Origin: an uncultured Clostridia bacterium
Lineage (GTDB): Bacteria > Bacillota > Clostridia > Lachnospirales > Anaerotignaceae
NCBI GenBank assembly: GCA_910583755.1
Contig: CAJTZO010000012.1
Coordinates: 3,912-67,911, forward strand
DNA length: 64,000 bases
Direction of reading: 5' to 3'
Shown: positions 1-8,764 of the stretch, one piece after another
How the letters are laid out: the number at the start of each line of letters is the position of its first letter
How positions within the stretch are numbered: the first letter of the stretch is position 1
The notes under the pieces: model-generated
What the model was told of the DNA's origin: nothing
Seen by the model: the letters and a program-made list of their open reading frames with translations, nothing else
The model's database searches: none
Translations under genes and position numbers: made by a program

Positions 1-1
1 T

Positions 2-925
2 GATAGTGCGAAAAAAGAAATTGCATTAGCAAGTGGCGGAACAATAGCATATGACAAATGTATTTATGCACTTGGTGCAGAATGTTTTGTACCACCAATT
101 AAAGGCGCTGATAAACCAGAAGTTATTACCATTCGTAACATTGCTGATGCAGAAAAAGTTAGAAAATTGTTAAAAACAGCAAAAAATGCAGTTGTTATCG
201 GTGGTGGCGTACTTGGCTTGGAAGCAGCTTGGGAAATCAGAAAAGCAAATTGCCATGTGACAATTGTAGAAATGATGACAAGTTTGATGAGTCGTCAGCT
301 TGACAGTGAAGCAAGTGAAATGATATTAAAAGCAGCCGAAAAACAGGGTATTGTCATGAAACTTGGTGCAACTGTAGAAGGCATTGAAGGAGAAAGCAGT
401 GTAACAGGCGTAAAACTGGGTGGTGGAGAAGTGATTCCAGCAGATGTTGTGATTATTTCCAGTGGTGTAAGAGCGAATGTTGCGATAGCCAAAGAAGCAG
501 GTGTAACCATTAACAGAGCAATCGTTGTGAATGAAAAAATGGAAACAAATGTAAAAGATATCTATGCTTGTGGTGACTGTGCAGAATTTGACAATATTAA
601 TTATGCACTTTGGTCTGAAGCAGCAGAAATGGGTAAAGTTGCAGGTGCAAATGCTGCAGGAGAAGAAACTGCTTATCAAACAATTTCTGCACCTTTGTCT
701 TTCCATGGTATGGATACAAGTTTGTATGCATTGGGCGACAATGGCAAAAATCCAAACAGAAAATATAAAACAGTAGTATTTAAAGATGATGCAAAACACA
801 CCTTTGAAAAATATTATTTTGCAAATAAGAGATTAGTTGGTGTAACACTTATTGGTGATACCTCTAAAATGGCAAAAGTAACAGAAGCTTTACAAAAACC
901 AGCATTGTTTGATGAATTATTTTAA
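2..925 (+). CDS. FAD/NAD(P)-dependent oxidoreductase (NADH oxidase / rubredoxin reductase type), 5' end outside window
   Basis: The reading frame is already open at base 2, so the N-terminal FAD-binding part lies before the window; 307 codons are visible. The class I pyridine nucleotide-disulfide oxidoreductase pattern is clear: an FPPI-type segment after the first FAD region, then the NAD-binding Rossmann motif VVIGGGVLGLEAA, and later the second FAD motif IYACGDCAEF. Such proteins reduce oxygen, peroxide-detoxifying partners or rubredoxin with NADH in the cytoplasm of anaerobes. Which acceptor is used cannot be told from this part. A stem-loop terminator follows directly, so this is the last gene of its transcript. 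Confidence 0.85.
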   Translation, partial: DSAKKEIALASGGTIAYDKCIYALGAECFVPPIKGADKPEVITIRNIADAEKVRKLLKTAKNAVVIGGGVLGLEAAWEIRKANCHVTIVEMMTSLMSRQLDSEASEMILKAAEKQGIVMKLGATVEGIEGESSVTGVKLGGGEVIPADVVIISSGVRANVAIAKEAGVTINRAIVVNEKMETNVKDIYACGDCAEFDNINYALWSEAAEMGKVAGANAAGEETAYQTISAPLSFHGMDTSLYALGDNGKNPNRKYKTVVFKDDAKHTFEKYYFANKRLVGVTLIGDTSKMAKVTEALQKPALFDELF

Positions 926-935
926 TTAATATAGA

Positions 936-968
936 AGCCCTCAAGGATTGTATTGTTTGAGGGCTTTT
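936..968 (+). terminator. Intrinsic terminator after the oxidoreductase
   Basis: AGCCCTCAA and TTGAGGGCT form a perfect 9-bp stem around a 12-base loop, followed by TTTGCTTG. It lies 11 bases after the stop codon. Confidence 0.85.
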
Positions 969-1010
969 GCTTGTTTCAAACTCTATTTATAAAAATACAA
1001 CCTCCGTTTT

Positions 1011-2393
1011 TTATTTTTTTTGTTGAAATGATTTTTTTAAAAGGCGAATTATTTTTTTTCGACATAGGTGTGCTTCTTTTTGATAAAAATTTGTTTTTAT
1101 ATCCCGTGAAATTTGTGCAAGAACTATCTCATAATTTAAAATTGCTTTTTGATATTCTTCTAAATGATAGTAACTATTTCCACGATTATAGTAGATAGAG
1201 GATAAATTAGGATTCATTGCTTCTGCTTTTTCACAGTCGGCAAGTGCTTTTTGATATTCTCCAATTTTATTATAACTATGACTGCGATTGCTATAGGCTT
1301 CTGCAAAATAAGGTTTTAATAAAATGGTTTTTGTCAAATCATCAATGGCTTTGTTATCTTCTCCTAATTTGTCATAACTATAGGCACGTCGATAATATGC
1401 TCCAGCAAAATTTGGGCTTAAGGCGATGGATTTTGTGAAATCTTCAACGGCGTTTTGATATTCTTTTAATTGTTCATAGACACAAGCCCGTTTATAATAG
1501 GGTCTGGCAAAGTCTGGATTTTTTTGTATTGCTTCACTTAATTTTTTAATTGCGATTGTATATTTTTTCCAATAGATAGCTTCTTTTGCAGCTGCCATTA
1601 TTTTTTCATAATCCTTTTGAAATCCGTAAATATATTCCTTAACATAATCATAATAGATTTCTGCACTACATGGATTTAATGCAATTTCTTCACATTTCTC
1701 ATAAATAATTTCAGTGCCTCTAATCCAATCAGCATAAAAATTTTCTAGCGTTTTGCTTTTTTGCTTTATAGGGGAAAATATATATTCTGGAAAAAGACTT
1801 TCTTTTTGCAGAAAGTGATAACGTTGGTAAATTTTTTTTAAATCCGTTTCTTTTTGTAAATATTCGATGTCCGTTTTTTCTCTTGTATATTCTAAATGGT
1901 AAAGTTTATGTTCTACAACAAAACTCGAAGAAGATTTTAGATATTCTAAACATGACTGATAGTTTTTTTTATGATTTTTTTGTTCTTCTTCCCAACAATT
2001 ATGAAGAAAATAGGCTATGATTTCAAAAGCTGCTCCAAAACCTATTAAAAATACTTCATCATCTTCTGCCAAGGATGGAAGAAGGACATGAATTTTTTCT
2101 ATTAATTTTGATAGTATATCATTTTTATCTTGAGAAGCGTAATTGTTTTGATACTCCTCTGCATAATCCGATTCATCCATTATAATACAAGGGTGTTTTG
2201 TGCCAGTTATAACATAATCCCAATAGTTTTCTATCAAATGTTGTAATACTTTATCATATGTTCCTTTGGTGTACTTTTGATAAGAATAAAATAATCTTTC
2301 TAGTAAGGTTAATAAAAATAGTTTTTGCTGGATAAGTGTTAAATTTTTTAACCTATTTTCAATATCAATTTTTTTTGCTTGGTTCTGTTCCAT
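1011..2393 (-). CDS. TPR-repeat protein of unknown role
   Basis: The 460-residue protein has no signal peptide. From about residue 265 to 430 it carries at least four tetratricopeptide repeats (units such as AYYRRAYSYDKLGEDNKAI and YYNRGNSYYHLEEYQKAI), which normally form a helical scaffold for protein contacts. Residues 1-260 are charged, helical-looking and match no family I recognise. The ATG at 2393 has a GGGAGG ribosome site just upstream. It is transcribed alone on the minus strand, after the terminator of the dsdA unit. A cytoplasmic adaptor role is inferred only from the repeats. Confidence 0.75.
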   Translation of the reverse strand: MEQNQAKKIDIENRLKNLTLIQQKLFLLTLLERLFYSYQKYTKGTYDKVLQHLIENYWDYVITGTKHPCIIMDESDYAEEYQNNYASQDKNDILSKLIEKIHVLLPSLAEDDEVFLIGFGAAFEIIAYFLHNCWEEEQKNHKKNYQSCLEYLKSSSSFVVEHKLYHLEYTREKTDIEYLQKETDLKKIYQRYHFLQKESLFPEYIFSPIKQKSKTLENFYADWIRGTEIIYEKCEEIALNPCSAEIYYDYVKEYIYGFQKDYEKIMAAAKEAIYWKKYTIAIKKLSEAIQKNPDFARPYYKRACVYEQLKEYQNAVEDFTKSIALSPNFAGAYYRRAYSYDKLGEDNKAIDDLTKTILLKPYFAEAYSNRSHSYNKIGEYQKALADCEKAEAMNPNLSSIYYNRGNSYYHLEEYQKAILNYEIVLAQISRDIKTNFYQKEAHLCRKKIIRLLKKSFQQKK

Positions 2394-2410
2394 AAATACC
2401 TCCCTTGTTT

Positions 2411-2446
2411 TAAAAAACCCTCCCTTTGTAAAGCCAAAGAGAGGGG
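2411..2446 (-). terminator. Intrinsic terminator of the dsdA-DUF3781 unit
   Basis: Read on the minus strand, CCCTCTCTTTGG pairs with CAAAGGGAGGG and is followed by TTTTTTA. It sits just past the stop codon of the DUF3781 gene. Confidence 0.8.
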
Positions 2447-2459
2447 TGTATGTTAGAGA

Positions 2460-2699
2460 TTATTTTGATTTATGGGCTGTAATAATGGTATAAGCAGAAG
2501 CGTTTACGGTTATTTCATACGGTTCTATTGTGATATACCAGTTTTTCCCCCTTTTTTCTATGACTGCATGGCTATCTAAAATTTTTGTTTTACACCACAA
2601 AACAACATTTTCTATTTCTAAAGATAAATTGTTTTTGATGCGTTTAGTGCCTAGCTCTGTTGTGTGAAGTTTTTCAATGTTTTGTATTAAATCATTCAT
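2460..2699 (-). CDS. DUF3781 family small protein
   Basis: This 79-residue protein resembles the DUF3781 family: an N-terminal helix ending in ELGTKRIKNNL, a central VVLWCKTKI segment, the block KRGKNWYITIEPYEITVNA, and the closing SAYTIITAHKSK. The family function is unknown. Only three bases separate it from the upstream D-serine dehydratase, so both are very probably one transcript ending at the terminator at 2411-2446. There is no signal peptide or membrane segment. Confidence 0.75.
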   Translation of the reverse strand: MNDLIQNIEKLHTTELGTKRIKNNLSLEIENVVLWCKTKILDSHAVIEKRGKNWYITIEPYEITVNASAYTIITAHKSK

Positions 2700-2702
2700 A
2701 AT

Positions 2703-4028
2703 TTATAAGTAAGTATTCATATATTCTTTTCTAATTTCTTCTGGTACAAGGCTGCCACCTGTTGCCCATGCAATATGAACAGAATGCTCCATCGGAATAT
2801 TATGCTTTTGAATATATTGTTTTGCTTCCTCACATTGGAACAAATCAACAACACCCATAAAAGAAGCACAAGCAGATGGCTCTAAAAAGATATTTTCTGT
2901 ATTCACAATATCCCTCATAAAATCATAGATTCTTCGGTCTTCTAATGTCATTTCACCACTTAAAATATTTGTCATAACACCACCAACAAATCCAGAAGGT
3001 CTGCCAACAGCTAAACCATCAGCATGTGTTTGTCCAGAAAGTCCAAAATCTTGTACACAAACTTTGTTTTGCATACCAGATGCCATACCTAACAACATAC
3101 AAGGTGCTGGTGTGGTTTCTACAAAGAAGACATGCACATTATCCCCAAAGATTTGCTTTAAACCAAAGGTAACACCACCCGGTGCACCACCAACACCACA
3201 AGGAATGTATACAAACAATGGATGCTGCTGGTCAATGGTAATACCTTTTTGCTCAAACTGTGCTTTTAGACGTTTGGCAGCAACAGCGTAACCTAAAAAG
3301 AGGGTAACAGAATTTTCATCATCAACAAAGTAACTGCTTGGGTCTGCATCGGATTCTTTTCTGCCGACTTCAACTGCTTTACTATAATCGTCTGCATATT
3401 CTACTACAACAGCACCTCTTTGACGTAACAAGTCTTTTTTCCATTGTTTTGCGTCAGCAGACATATGCACAATTACATGGAAACCGAGTGCAGCACTCGT
3501 AATACCAATACTCATGCCCAAGTTACCAGTAGAACCCACTTGAATTTTAAATTGGTGAAAAAATGCTTTCATTTCATCACTGGTAAATTTGCTGTAATCA
3601 TCTGTTATGCTTATTTTTCCGTGTTCGATTGCTAAGTCTTCCGCATGTTTTAATACTTCATAAATACCACCACGTGCTTTGATAGAACCAGAGATTGCTA
3701 AATGACTATCTTGTTTTACCAAAAGTTTGCCTGCAATGGAAACATGATATTCTTTTTCTAATTGCTTTTTCATGTTTGGAATTTCTGTTAAAGGAGATTC
3801 AATTAATCCATTATTCGCTTCTGTTTCTGGAAAGCATTTTTTAATAAAAGGAGCAAAACGAGCAAGTCTTTTTTCTGCATCTTCTATGTCAGACATAGAT
3901 AAATTGATTTTTGATAGTGCTGTTTGGCTATCTTCTAGGTTTTCATTTAGCCAAAAAACTTCTTCTTGTGCAGCGATTTTTTTCAGTAATTCCTTGTTTT
4001 TCATTTGTTCCCAAAGTTCTTTTTGCAT
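2703..4028 (-). CDS. dsdA: D-serine ammonia-lyase (D-serine dehydratase)
   Basis: This cytoplasmic PLP enzyme converts D-serine to pyruvate and ammonia and detoxifies D-serine. The 441-residue length is normal for DsdA. The segment SGSIKARGGIYEVL holds the PLP-binding lysine, VGSTGNLGMSIG is the phosphate-binding glycine loop, and the late PCGVGGAPGG and GLAVGRPSGFVGG segments are typical of this fold-type II family. The ATG at 4028 follows an AAAGGGTGG ribosome site. The gene starts a two-gene unit with the DUF3781 gene. A promoter is visible at 4061-4089. No adjacent LysR-type dsdC regulator is present. Confidence 0.93.
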   Translation of the reverse strand: MQKELWEQMKNKELLKKIAAQEEVFWLNENLEDSQTALSKINLSMSDIEDAEKRLARFAPFIKKCFPETEANNGLIESPLTEIPNMKKQLEKEYHVSIAGKLLVKQDSHLAISGSIKARGGIYEVLKHAEDLAIEHGKISITDDYSKFTSDEMKAFFHQFKIQVGSTGNLGMSIGITSAALGFHVIVHMSADAKQWKKDLLRQRGAVVVEYADDYSKAVEVGRKESDADPSSYFVDDENSVTLFLGYAVAAKRLKAQFEQKGITIDQQHPLFVYIPCGVGGAPGGVTFGLKQIFGDNVHVFFVETTPAPCMLLGMASGMQNKVCVQDFGLSGQTHADGLAVGRPSGFVGGVMTNILSGEMTLEDRRIYDFMRDIVNTENIFLEPSACASFMGVVDLFQCEEAKQYIQKHNIPMEHSVHIAWATGGSLVPEEIRKEYMNTYL

Positions 4029-4060
4029 GTATATCCACCCTTTCTATTGTATATAATATG

Positions 4061-4089
4061 AGTATATCGGAAAAAGATTCATTGAGCAA
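4061..4089 (-). promoter_or_regulatory. Probable sigma-A promoter of dsdA
   Basis: On the minus strand, TTGCTC and TATACT are separated by 17 bp, about 30 bases before the dsdA start codon. The -35 box is a weak match. Confidence 0.5.
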
Positions 4090-4127
4090 GAAGCATTTTT
4101 TCTTTGAGCAAGTGCTATAAAAATACT

Positions 4128-4147
4128 ATACTGTTTTTTAACAGTAT
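4128..4147. promoter_or_regulatory. Palindrome between the divergent dsdA and cggR promoters
   Basis: ATACTGTT-tttt-AACAGTAT is a perfect 8-bp inverted repeat, upstream of the -35 boxes of both divergent genes. It could be a regulator site; there is no T-run to make it a convincing terminator. The rest of the 4090-4267 gap is plain AT-rich DNA. Confidence 0.35.
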
Positions 4148-4267
4148 GACGATAAAAAATAAAAAATAGAAAATAGAATGCACGATATTATGGATATTGT
4201 TTCACAAGACTTGATTTCTATAAAAAAATTTTAGTTACTTTTTTATTTGTATACATTTGGAAATGGC

Positions 4268-4296
4268 TTGAAAATTTTAGAAAAATCAGTTATAAT
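4268..4296 (+). promoter_or_regulatory. Sigma-A promoter of the cggR glycolytic operon
   Basis: TTGAAA at 4268-4273 and TATAAT at 4291-4296 with a 17-bp spacer form a near-consensus promoter. The transcript should start near 4303, giving a leader of about 80 bases that carries a hairpin and then the CggR-type operator. Confidence 0.8.
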
Positions 4297-4305
4297 AAAT
4301 ACAAG

Positions 4306-4334
4306 CCTATTAGATGTGCAATCCTACTGATAGG
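4306..4334 (+). promoter_or_regulatory. Leader hairpin at the 5' end of the cggR mRNA
   Basis: CCTATTAG pairs with CTGATAGG (one G-U pair) right at the predicted 5' end of the transcript and is followed by TTTTCCTTT. It may protect the 5' end or act as a weak attenuator. Confidence 0.4.
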
Positions 4335-4352
4335 TTTTCCTTTAGAGACAGG

Positions 4353-4387
4353 TGGGACGAAAAATGAAAGGTGGGACGCATTATGTC
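4353..4387 (+). promoter_or_regulatory. CggR-like operator overlapping the ribosome site and start codon
   Basis: Two direct repeats, TGGGAC-N6-TGAA at 4353-4368 and TGGGAC-N6-TGTC at 4372-4387, resemble the Bacillus subtilis CggR operator (two copies of CGGGAC-N6-TGTC). The period here is 19 rather than 20 bp. The site lies about 50 bases downstream of the predicted start of transcription, as expected for a roadblock repressor. Its second half contains the AAGGTGGG ribosome site and the ATG of cggR. Confidence 0.65.
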
Positions 4388-5453
4388 CCTATATAAAGAG
4401 AATGGAAATACTTTACAGATGATGAAAAAAATAGCACCAGAAGAAATGACGGCTTTAGTCAGAAGATACCGTATTTTACGTGCGATTGCTTTGCTGGAGC
4501 CTGTAGGCAGAAGAACAATTTCTCTTTCATTGGATTTTTCGGAAAGAACTGTCCGCAACGAAACGGAAAAGCTGCATATGCAACAGTTAATTGTAGTTTC
4601 AAGAGAAGGAATGAAAGTGACGGAAGAAGGCAAAAATTTACTAACAAATATGGAACCATTGATTAAATCCATAGATGGTATTACAGAGATGGAAAAAAAA
4701 TTAGCCAATTTGTTAGGAATTGAAAAGGCATATCTTGCAGGGGAAAGCTGTAGAGAAAGCCAAAGTGCGAAAAAAGAGTTGGGACGGATTGCGGCAGATG
4801 TTTTATTGCGTAATATCTCAAAAGAAAGCAAAATTGCTTTAACAGGAGGTTCTACCCTTGCCAATATGGTGGAAGTAATGCCTTTTTCAAATACCAAAAG
4901 GGCAGAACTGGTCTTACCTGCAAGGGGAAGTATTGGGGGAATACTGGAACAACAAGCAGATACTTTAGCGGCTGGTTTAGCAGAAAAATTGGGAGCGCAC
5001 TATAAATTATTGCAACTGCCTGACCACATGAGTCAAAAAGCCTTCGAGGAAATGAAACAAGAGCCATTGATACAGGAGACCATTACAGAAATTAAACAAG
5101 CCGATGTTTTAATTTTGGGTGTGGGAAATGCTTTGGAAATGGCGCGTAAAAGACAGGTTGACTCTAAAGTTTATGAGTTTCTTTTGAAAAAAGGTGCGGT
5201 AGCAGAAATGTTGGGCTATTATTTAGATAGCAGTGGTACCATCGTTTATAGTTCTTATTCCATAGGGCTGCGGTTGGAAGAATTGAGCAGAATGAAAAAA
5301 ATTATCGTTGTGGCAGGAGGAAACAATAAAGCCGAAGCTCTTGCTGCTGTCTGCCGTAAAATGCCACAAGCTATTTTGATAACAGACAGAATGACAGCAA
5401 AAGAAATATACAAACGGATAGAGAAAAAAACAAAGGATATGGAAGCCGAATAA
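4383..5453 (+). CDS. cggR: CggR-type central glycolytic genes regulator (SorC/DeoR-like)
   Basis: In Firmicutes this repressor blocks the glycolytic operon until fructose-1,6-bisphosphate is bound. The N-terminus has a winged helix (GRRTISLSLDFSERTVRNE), followed by the SorC sugar-binding/effector domain (TGGSTLANMVE, LVLPARGSIGG, ILGVGNALEMARKR). I chose the ATG at 4383 because AAGGTGGG lies eight to ten bases upstream; a GTG at 4371 is a poorer alternative and an ATG-ATG pair near 4421 is possible. It heads the cluster with pgk, tpiA, gpmI and eno and is probably autoregulated through the operator at 4353-4387. gapA, the usual next gene, is missing. Confidence 0.88.
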   Translation: MSLYKENGNTLQMMKKIAPEEMTALVRRYRILRAIALLEPVGRRTISLSLDFSERTVRNETEKLHMQQLIVVSREGMKVTEEGKNLLTNMEPLIKSIDGITEMEKKLANLLGIEKAYLAGESCRESQSAKKELGRIAADVLLRNISKESKIALTGGSTLANMVEVMPFSNTKRAELVLPARGSIGGILEQQADTLAAGLAEKLGAHYKLLQLPDHMSQKAFEEMKQEPLIQETITEIKQADVLILGVGNALEMARKRQVDSKVYEFLLKKGAVAEMLGYYLDSSGTIVYSSYSIGLRLEELSRMKKIIVVAGGNNKAEALAAVCRKMPQAILITDRMTAKEIYKRIEKKTKDMEAE

Positions 5454-5478
5454 AAACAAGAGAAGAAATTGGGAGTGA

Positions 5479-5506
5479 AAAAGCAAAAAAATAGTTTTTT
5501 GCTTTA
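5479..5506 (+). other. Hairpin between cggR and pgk, possible mRNA processing/stability element
   Basis: AAAGCAAAAAA and TTTTTTGCTTT form an 11-bp stem with a very short loop, followed by AGGAG rather than a T-run, so it is not a normal terminator. In B. subtilis the cggR-gapA mRNA is cut between the two genes, and a stem-loop stabilises the downstream part. This hairpin, 85 bases before pgk, could do the same; that is inference. Confidence 0.45.
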
Positions 5507-5591
5507 GGAGAGTATTGTACGGGAACATGGCTTTCATCAAGGAACCTGTAAAAAGTAAATTAAAACCAAAGAGTAGGAAAGGAGAACAATT

Positions 5592-6785
5592 ATGCTGAAT
5601 AAAAAATCGGTAGAAGACTTAGTAGTAAAAGGTAAAAAGGTGCTTGTAAGATGTGATTTTAATGTGCCATTACAAGATGGTGTGATTACAGACGAAAACA
5701 GAATTGTGGCTGCATTACCAACCATACAAAAATTAATCAAAGATGGTGGAAAGGTAATTCTTTGTTCCCATATGGGCAAACCAAAAGGAGAACCAAAACC
5801 AGAGCTTTCTTTAGCACCTGTTGCAAAACGCCTTTCTGAAAAATTGGGCAAAGAAGTTGTATTTGCCAAAGATGATACTGTTGTTGGAGAAAATGCAAAA
5901 AAAGCAGTTGCAGAAATGAAAGATGGCGACGTGGTATTATTAGAAAACACACGTTATAGAAAAGAAGAAACAAAAAATGAAGATAATTTTAGCCAAGAGT
6001 TAGCAAGTCTTGCAGAAGTATTTGTAAATGATGCTTTTGGTTCTAGCCATAGAGCACATTGCTCTACGGTAGGCGTTACAAAATATGTAAAAGAATCTGC
6101 TGTTGGTTATTTAATGGATAAAGAAATTAATTTCCTTGGAAATGCAGTCAATAATCCAGAAAGACCATTTGTTGCAATTTTGGGTGGTTCTAAAGTATCT
6201 GATAAGATTAATGTTATCAACAATTTGCTGGAAAAAGTAGATACATTGATTATTGGCGGTGGTATGGCTTATACTTTTGCTGTAGCACAAGGTGGTAAAG
6301 TTGGTAATTCTCTTTTGGAAGCAGATAAAGTGGATTATGCAAAAGAAATGATGAAAAAAGCAGAAGAAAAAGGCGTTAAATTCTTAATTCCTGTTGATAC
6401 AGTTATTACAAAAGAATTTAAAAATGATACAGAATTTAAAACAGTTCCCACAAAAGAAATTCCTGATGATTGGCAGGGACTTGATATTGGAGAAGAATCC
6501 AGAAAATTGTTTACAGATGCTATTAAAAATGCAAAAACAGTTGTATGGAATGGTCCTATGGGTGTATTTGAATTCTCTAATTTTGCAAAAGGAACAGAAG
6601 CAGTTGCAGAAGCTTTAGCACAAATTAATGCAACAACTATTATTGGTGGTGGAGATTCCGCAGCAGCTGTAAATCAGTTGGGATATGGTAGCAAAATGAC
6701 ACATATTTCTACTGGTGGTGGTGCTTCTTTAGAATTTTTGGAAGGAAAAGAATTACCTGGTGTTGTAGCAGTGGATGATAAATAA
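5592..6785 (+). CDS. pgk: Phosphoglycerate kinase
   Basis: This is the cytoplasmic glycolytic enzyme that transfers the acyl phosphate of 1,3-bisphosphoglycerate to ADP. The 397-residue length is standard. The signature near residue 20 reads VLVRCDFNVPLQDG, the nucleotide domain has AILGGSKVSDKI, and the C-terminal GGGDSAAA and STGGGASLEFLEG segments bind nucleotide phosphate. A GGAGAA ribosome site precedes the ATG. It lies in the cggR cluster, and the next gene, a secreted deacetylase, starts only 17 bases after its stop. Confidence 0.97.
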   Translation: MLNKKSVEDLVVKGKKVLVRCDFNVPLQDGVITDENRIVAALPTIQKLIKDGGKVILCSHMGKPKGEPKPELSLAPVAKRLSEKLGKEVVFAKDDTVVGENAKKAVAEMKDGDVVLLENTRYRKEETKNEDNFSQELASLAEVFVNDAFGSSHRAHCSTVGVTKYVKESAVGYLMDKEINFLGNAVNNPERPFVAILGGSKVSDKINVINNLLEKVDTLIIGGGMAYTFAVAQGGKVGNSLLEADKVDYAKEMMKKAEEKGVKFLIPVDTVITKEFKNDTEFKTVPTKEIPDDWQGLDIGEESRKLFTDAIKNAKTVVWNGPMGVFEFSNFAKGTEAVAEALAQINATTIIGGGDSAAAVNQLGYGSKMTHISTGGGASLEFLEGKELPGVVAVDDK

Positions 6786-6802
6786 GAAATAGAGGAATCA
6801 TG

Positions 6803-7738
6803 ATGAAAAAGTATGGGGTTATGGCTGTAGCGGCACTTTTGGCAGGACAATGTTGTGTTACTGCTTTTGCACAAGAAAAAAAGATGGAATTACAAAAGAA
6901 AGAAGAAATGATAAAAACAGAAGAAATCAAAATTAGTAATGTTATGATAAGTGAACCAGAATTCTTTCCATCTCCAGAAGATTATATTCCAGTATTGATG
7001 TACCATCATTTTAGAACAGATGATGTGCCAGATGGAGATGGGGCAAATATGCATATTGATGAATTTGAACAGCAATTACAAGCTTTGCAAGAAGCAGGAT
7101 ATCAGACCATTTTTTTAAGTGAATTAAATGATATTCTGTTGCAAAAGATAGAAGAAAAAAATGCTGGTGTCACACAGCCAGAACTTCATATGAATCAAAA
7201 ATATGTTGTCATTACCATTGATGATGGATATAGAAGTAATTATGAACTTGCATATCCACTTTTACAGAAGTATCATATGAAAGCAAACATTTCTGTGATT
7301 ACTTCAAGAATCCATACAGGATATATTTATAGTACAAAAGAAATTGAAAAAATGAGTTGGGAAAATTTGAATGAAATGCAGCAAAGTGGTTTAGTGGAAA
7401 TTTATAGCCATACGTATGACCACAAACCCGTAGAAAACAGAATTTATGAAGATGTTCGCTTTTCTGTAGAAAAGGGGGAGCAAATGCTGGATGAAGAATT
7501 AGAAAAAAGAAGTGCAACAACTGTGTTGACTTATCCCAATGGAAATTATACAAAAGAGATTAGTGTCATGATGCGTGCTTATATGGGATATGATTTACAG
7601 TTGACAACAAATAGTGGGGTTGTCAATAGAGATACAAGTATACTAGAGATTCCACGGATTACAGTAAATTCTGGAACAGGTACAGAATTGATAAAAAACA
7701 TACATCTGACAGCAGAAAAAACATTTTCAAAACAGTAA
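6803..7738 (+). CDS. Secreted polysaccharide deacetylase (NodB domain), copy 1
   Basis: The protein of about 311 residues starts with a signal peptide (MKKYGVMAVAALLAG, cleavage near AFA-QE). It is followed by a carbohydrate esterase family 4 domain of the PgaB/IcaB-like branch: VLMYHHF, the metal-site motif TIDDGYRSNYE (the usual TFDDG has Ile for Phe), SHTYDH (HxxxH zinc ligands), and LTYPNGNY. Such enzymes remove N-acetyl groups from cell-wall or surface polysaccharides. The ATG at 6803 is better spaced from GAGGA than that at 6800. It lies within the glycolytic cluster and is a paralogue of the next gene. Confidence 0.85.
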   Translation: MKKYGVMAVAALLAGQCCVTAFAQEKKMELQKKEEMIKTEEIKISNVMISEPEFFPSPEDYIPVLMYHHFRTDDVPDGDGANMHIDEFEQQLQALQEAGYQTIFLSELNDILLQKIEEKNAGVTQPELHMNQKYVVITIDDGYRSNYELAYPLLQKYHMKANISVITSRIHTGYIYSTKEIEKMSWENLNEMQQSGLVEIYSHTYDHKPVENRIYEDVRFSVEKGEQMLDEELEKRSATTVLTYPNGNYTKEISVMMRAYMGYDLQLTTNSGVVNRDTSILEIPRITVNSGTGTELIKNIHLTAEKTFSKQ

Positions 7739-7776
7739 AAAAATAAATAGAATCTAGGCAACTGAGGGGAAAAAAC

Positions 7777-8733
7777 ATGAAAAAGTATATACGAATGGCT
7801 GTTATGATATGTTTTATGGCGGTAAATCTTTCGTGGACTGTGCTTGCAGCACAAAATAGCAATATAAAAGTTGCACCAGAAGATTATATTCCTGTTTTGA
7901 TGTATCATCATTTTGTAACTGGAGAAGTTGAAGCAGGAAATGGGGTTATTGTTCCGATTGATGAGTTTGAAGAACATATAAAAACCTTACAAAAAGCAGG
8001 ATATACCACTATCTTTTTAAGTGATTTATATGAAATTATGCAGCAACTAGAAAAAGGAAAGAAATTTCCAGAATTACATTTGAATCAAAAATATGTTGCT
8101 ATTACGATAGATGATGGATATAAAAGTAATTATGAGCTAGTTTATCCACTTTTACAAAAATATAATATGAAGGCAAGTATTTCTGTCATTACCTCCTTGA
8201 TTGGTACAAACCATTTACCGGAAGAAGTGGAAAGAATGAGCTGGGAAAACTTGAATGAAATGCAACAAAGTGGTTTGGTAGAAATCTATAATCATACGTA
8301 TGACCATATACCAGTTGGAGATAGAACTTATGCAGAAGTATGTTCTTCTGTAAAGGAAGGGGAAGAAATGCTGGATAAATACTTGCAAAAAAGAAGCCCC
8401 GTTAAAGTGTTAACCTATCCCAATGGAAATTATAGACAAGAGATTGCATTACCTATGCAGACCGAGATGCAATATGATTTGCAGATAACAACAAACATAG
8501 CTGTCGTAAATGGAAACACAAGTTTATTAGAAATTCCTAGAATCACGGTTGATTCTGGCTGGACAGGAGAAAAATTATTACAAATGATAGAATATAGAGC
8601 ACAACAAACATTTCAACAAAAAAATTTTTTTTTTGATTTGTTTGCAGCGCATAGGTTAAGAGGTACTAGCATCATTGGTTTTATAATGTTATCTATCCTG
8701 TTTATTATACCAAAAGTGACAAATAAAAAATGA
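7777..8733 (+). CDS. Secreted polysaccharide deacetylase (NodB domain), copy 2, with C-terminal anchor
   Basis: The 318 residues align with the preceding protein almost throughout: VLMYHHF, TIDDGYKSNYE, MSWENLNEMQQSGLVEIY, YNHTYDH and LTYPNGNY. An N-terminal signal peptide ends near VLAAQ. Unlike copy 1 it ends in a hydrophobic segment (SIIGFIMLSILFIIP) with a lysine tail, so it may stay membrane-attached while copy 1 is released. The pair is a tandem duplication between pgk and tpiA and presumably shares the glycolytic transcript, since no terminator is seen between them. The substrate is unknown. Confidence 0.85.
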   Translation: MKKYIRMAVMICFMAVNLSWTVLAAQNSNIKVAPEDYIPVLMYHHFVTGEVEAGNGVIVPIDEFEEHIKTLQKAGYTTIFLSDLYEIMQQLEKGKKFPELHLNQKYVAITIDDGYKSNYELVYPLLQKYNMKASISVITSLIGTNHLPEEVERMSWENLNEMQQSGLVEIYNHTYDHIPVGDRTYAEVCSSVKEGEEMLDKYLQKRSPVKVLTYPNGNYRQEIALPMQTEMQYDLQITTNIAVVNGNTSLLEIPRITVDSGWTGEKLLQMIEYRAQQTFQQKNFFFDLFAAHRLRGTSIIGFIMLSILFIIPKVTNKK

Positions 8734-8764
8734 ATATAAATAAAAGAAAGAAGGTACCTTTATT

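Noticed and set aside
4310..4897. A 195-codon minus-strand frame opposite cggR
   Set aside because: It is the antisense shadow of a well-supported regulator gene and has no ribosome site or known motif.
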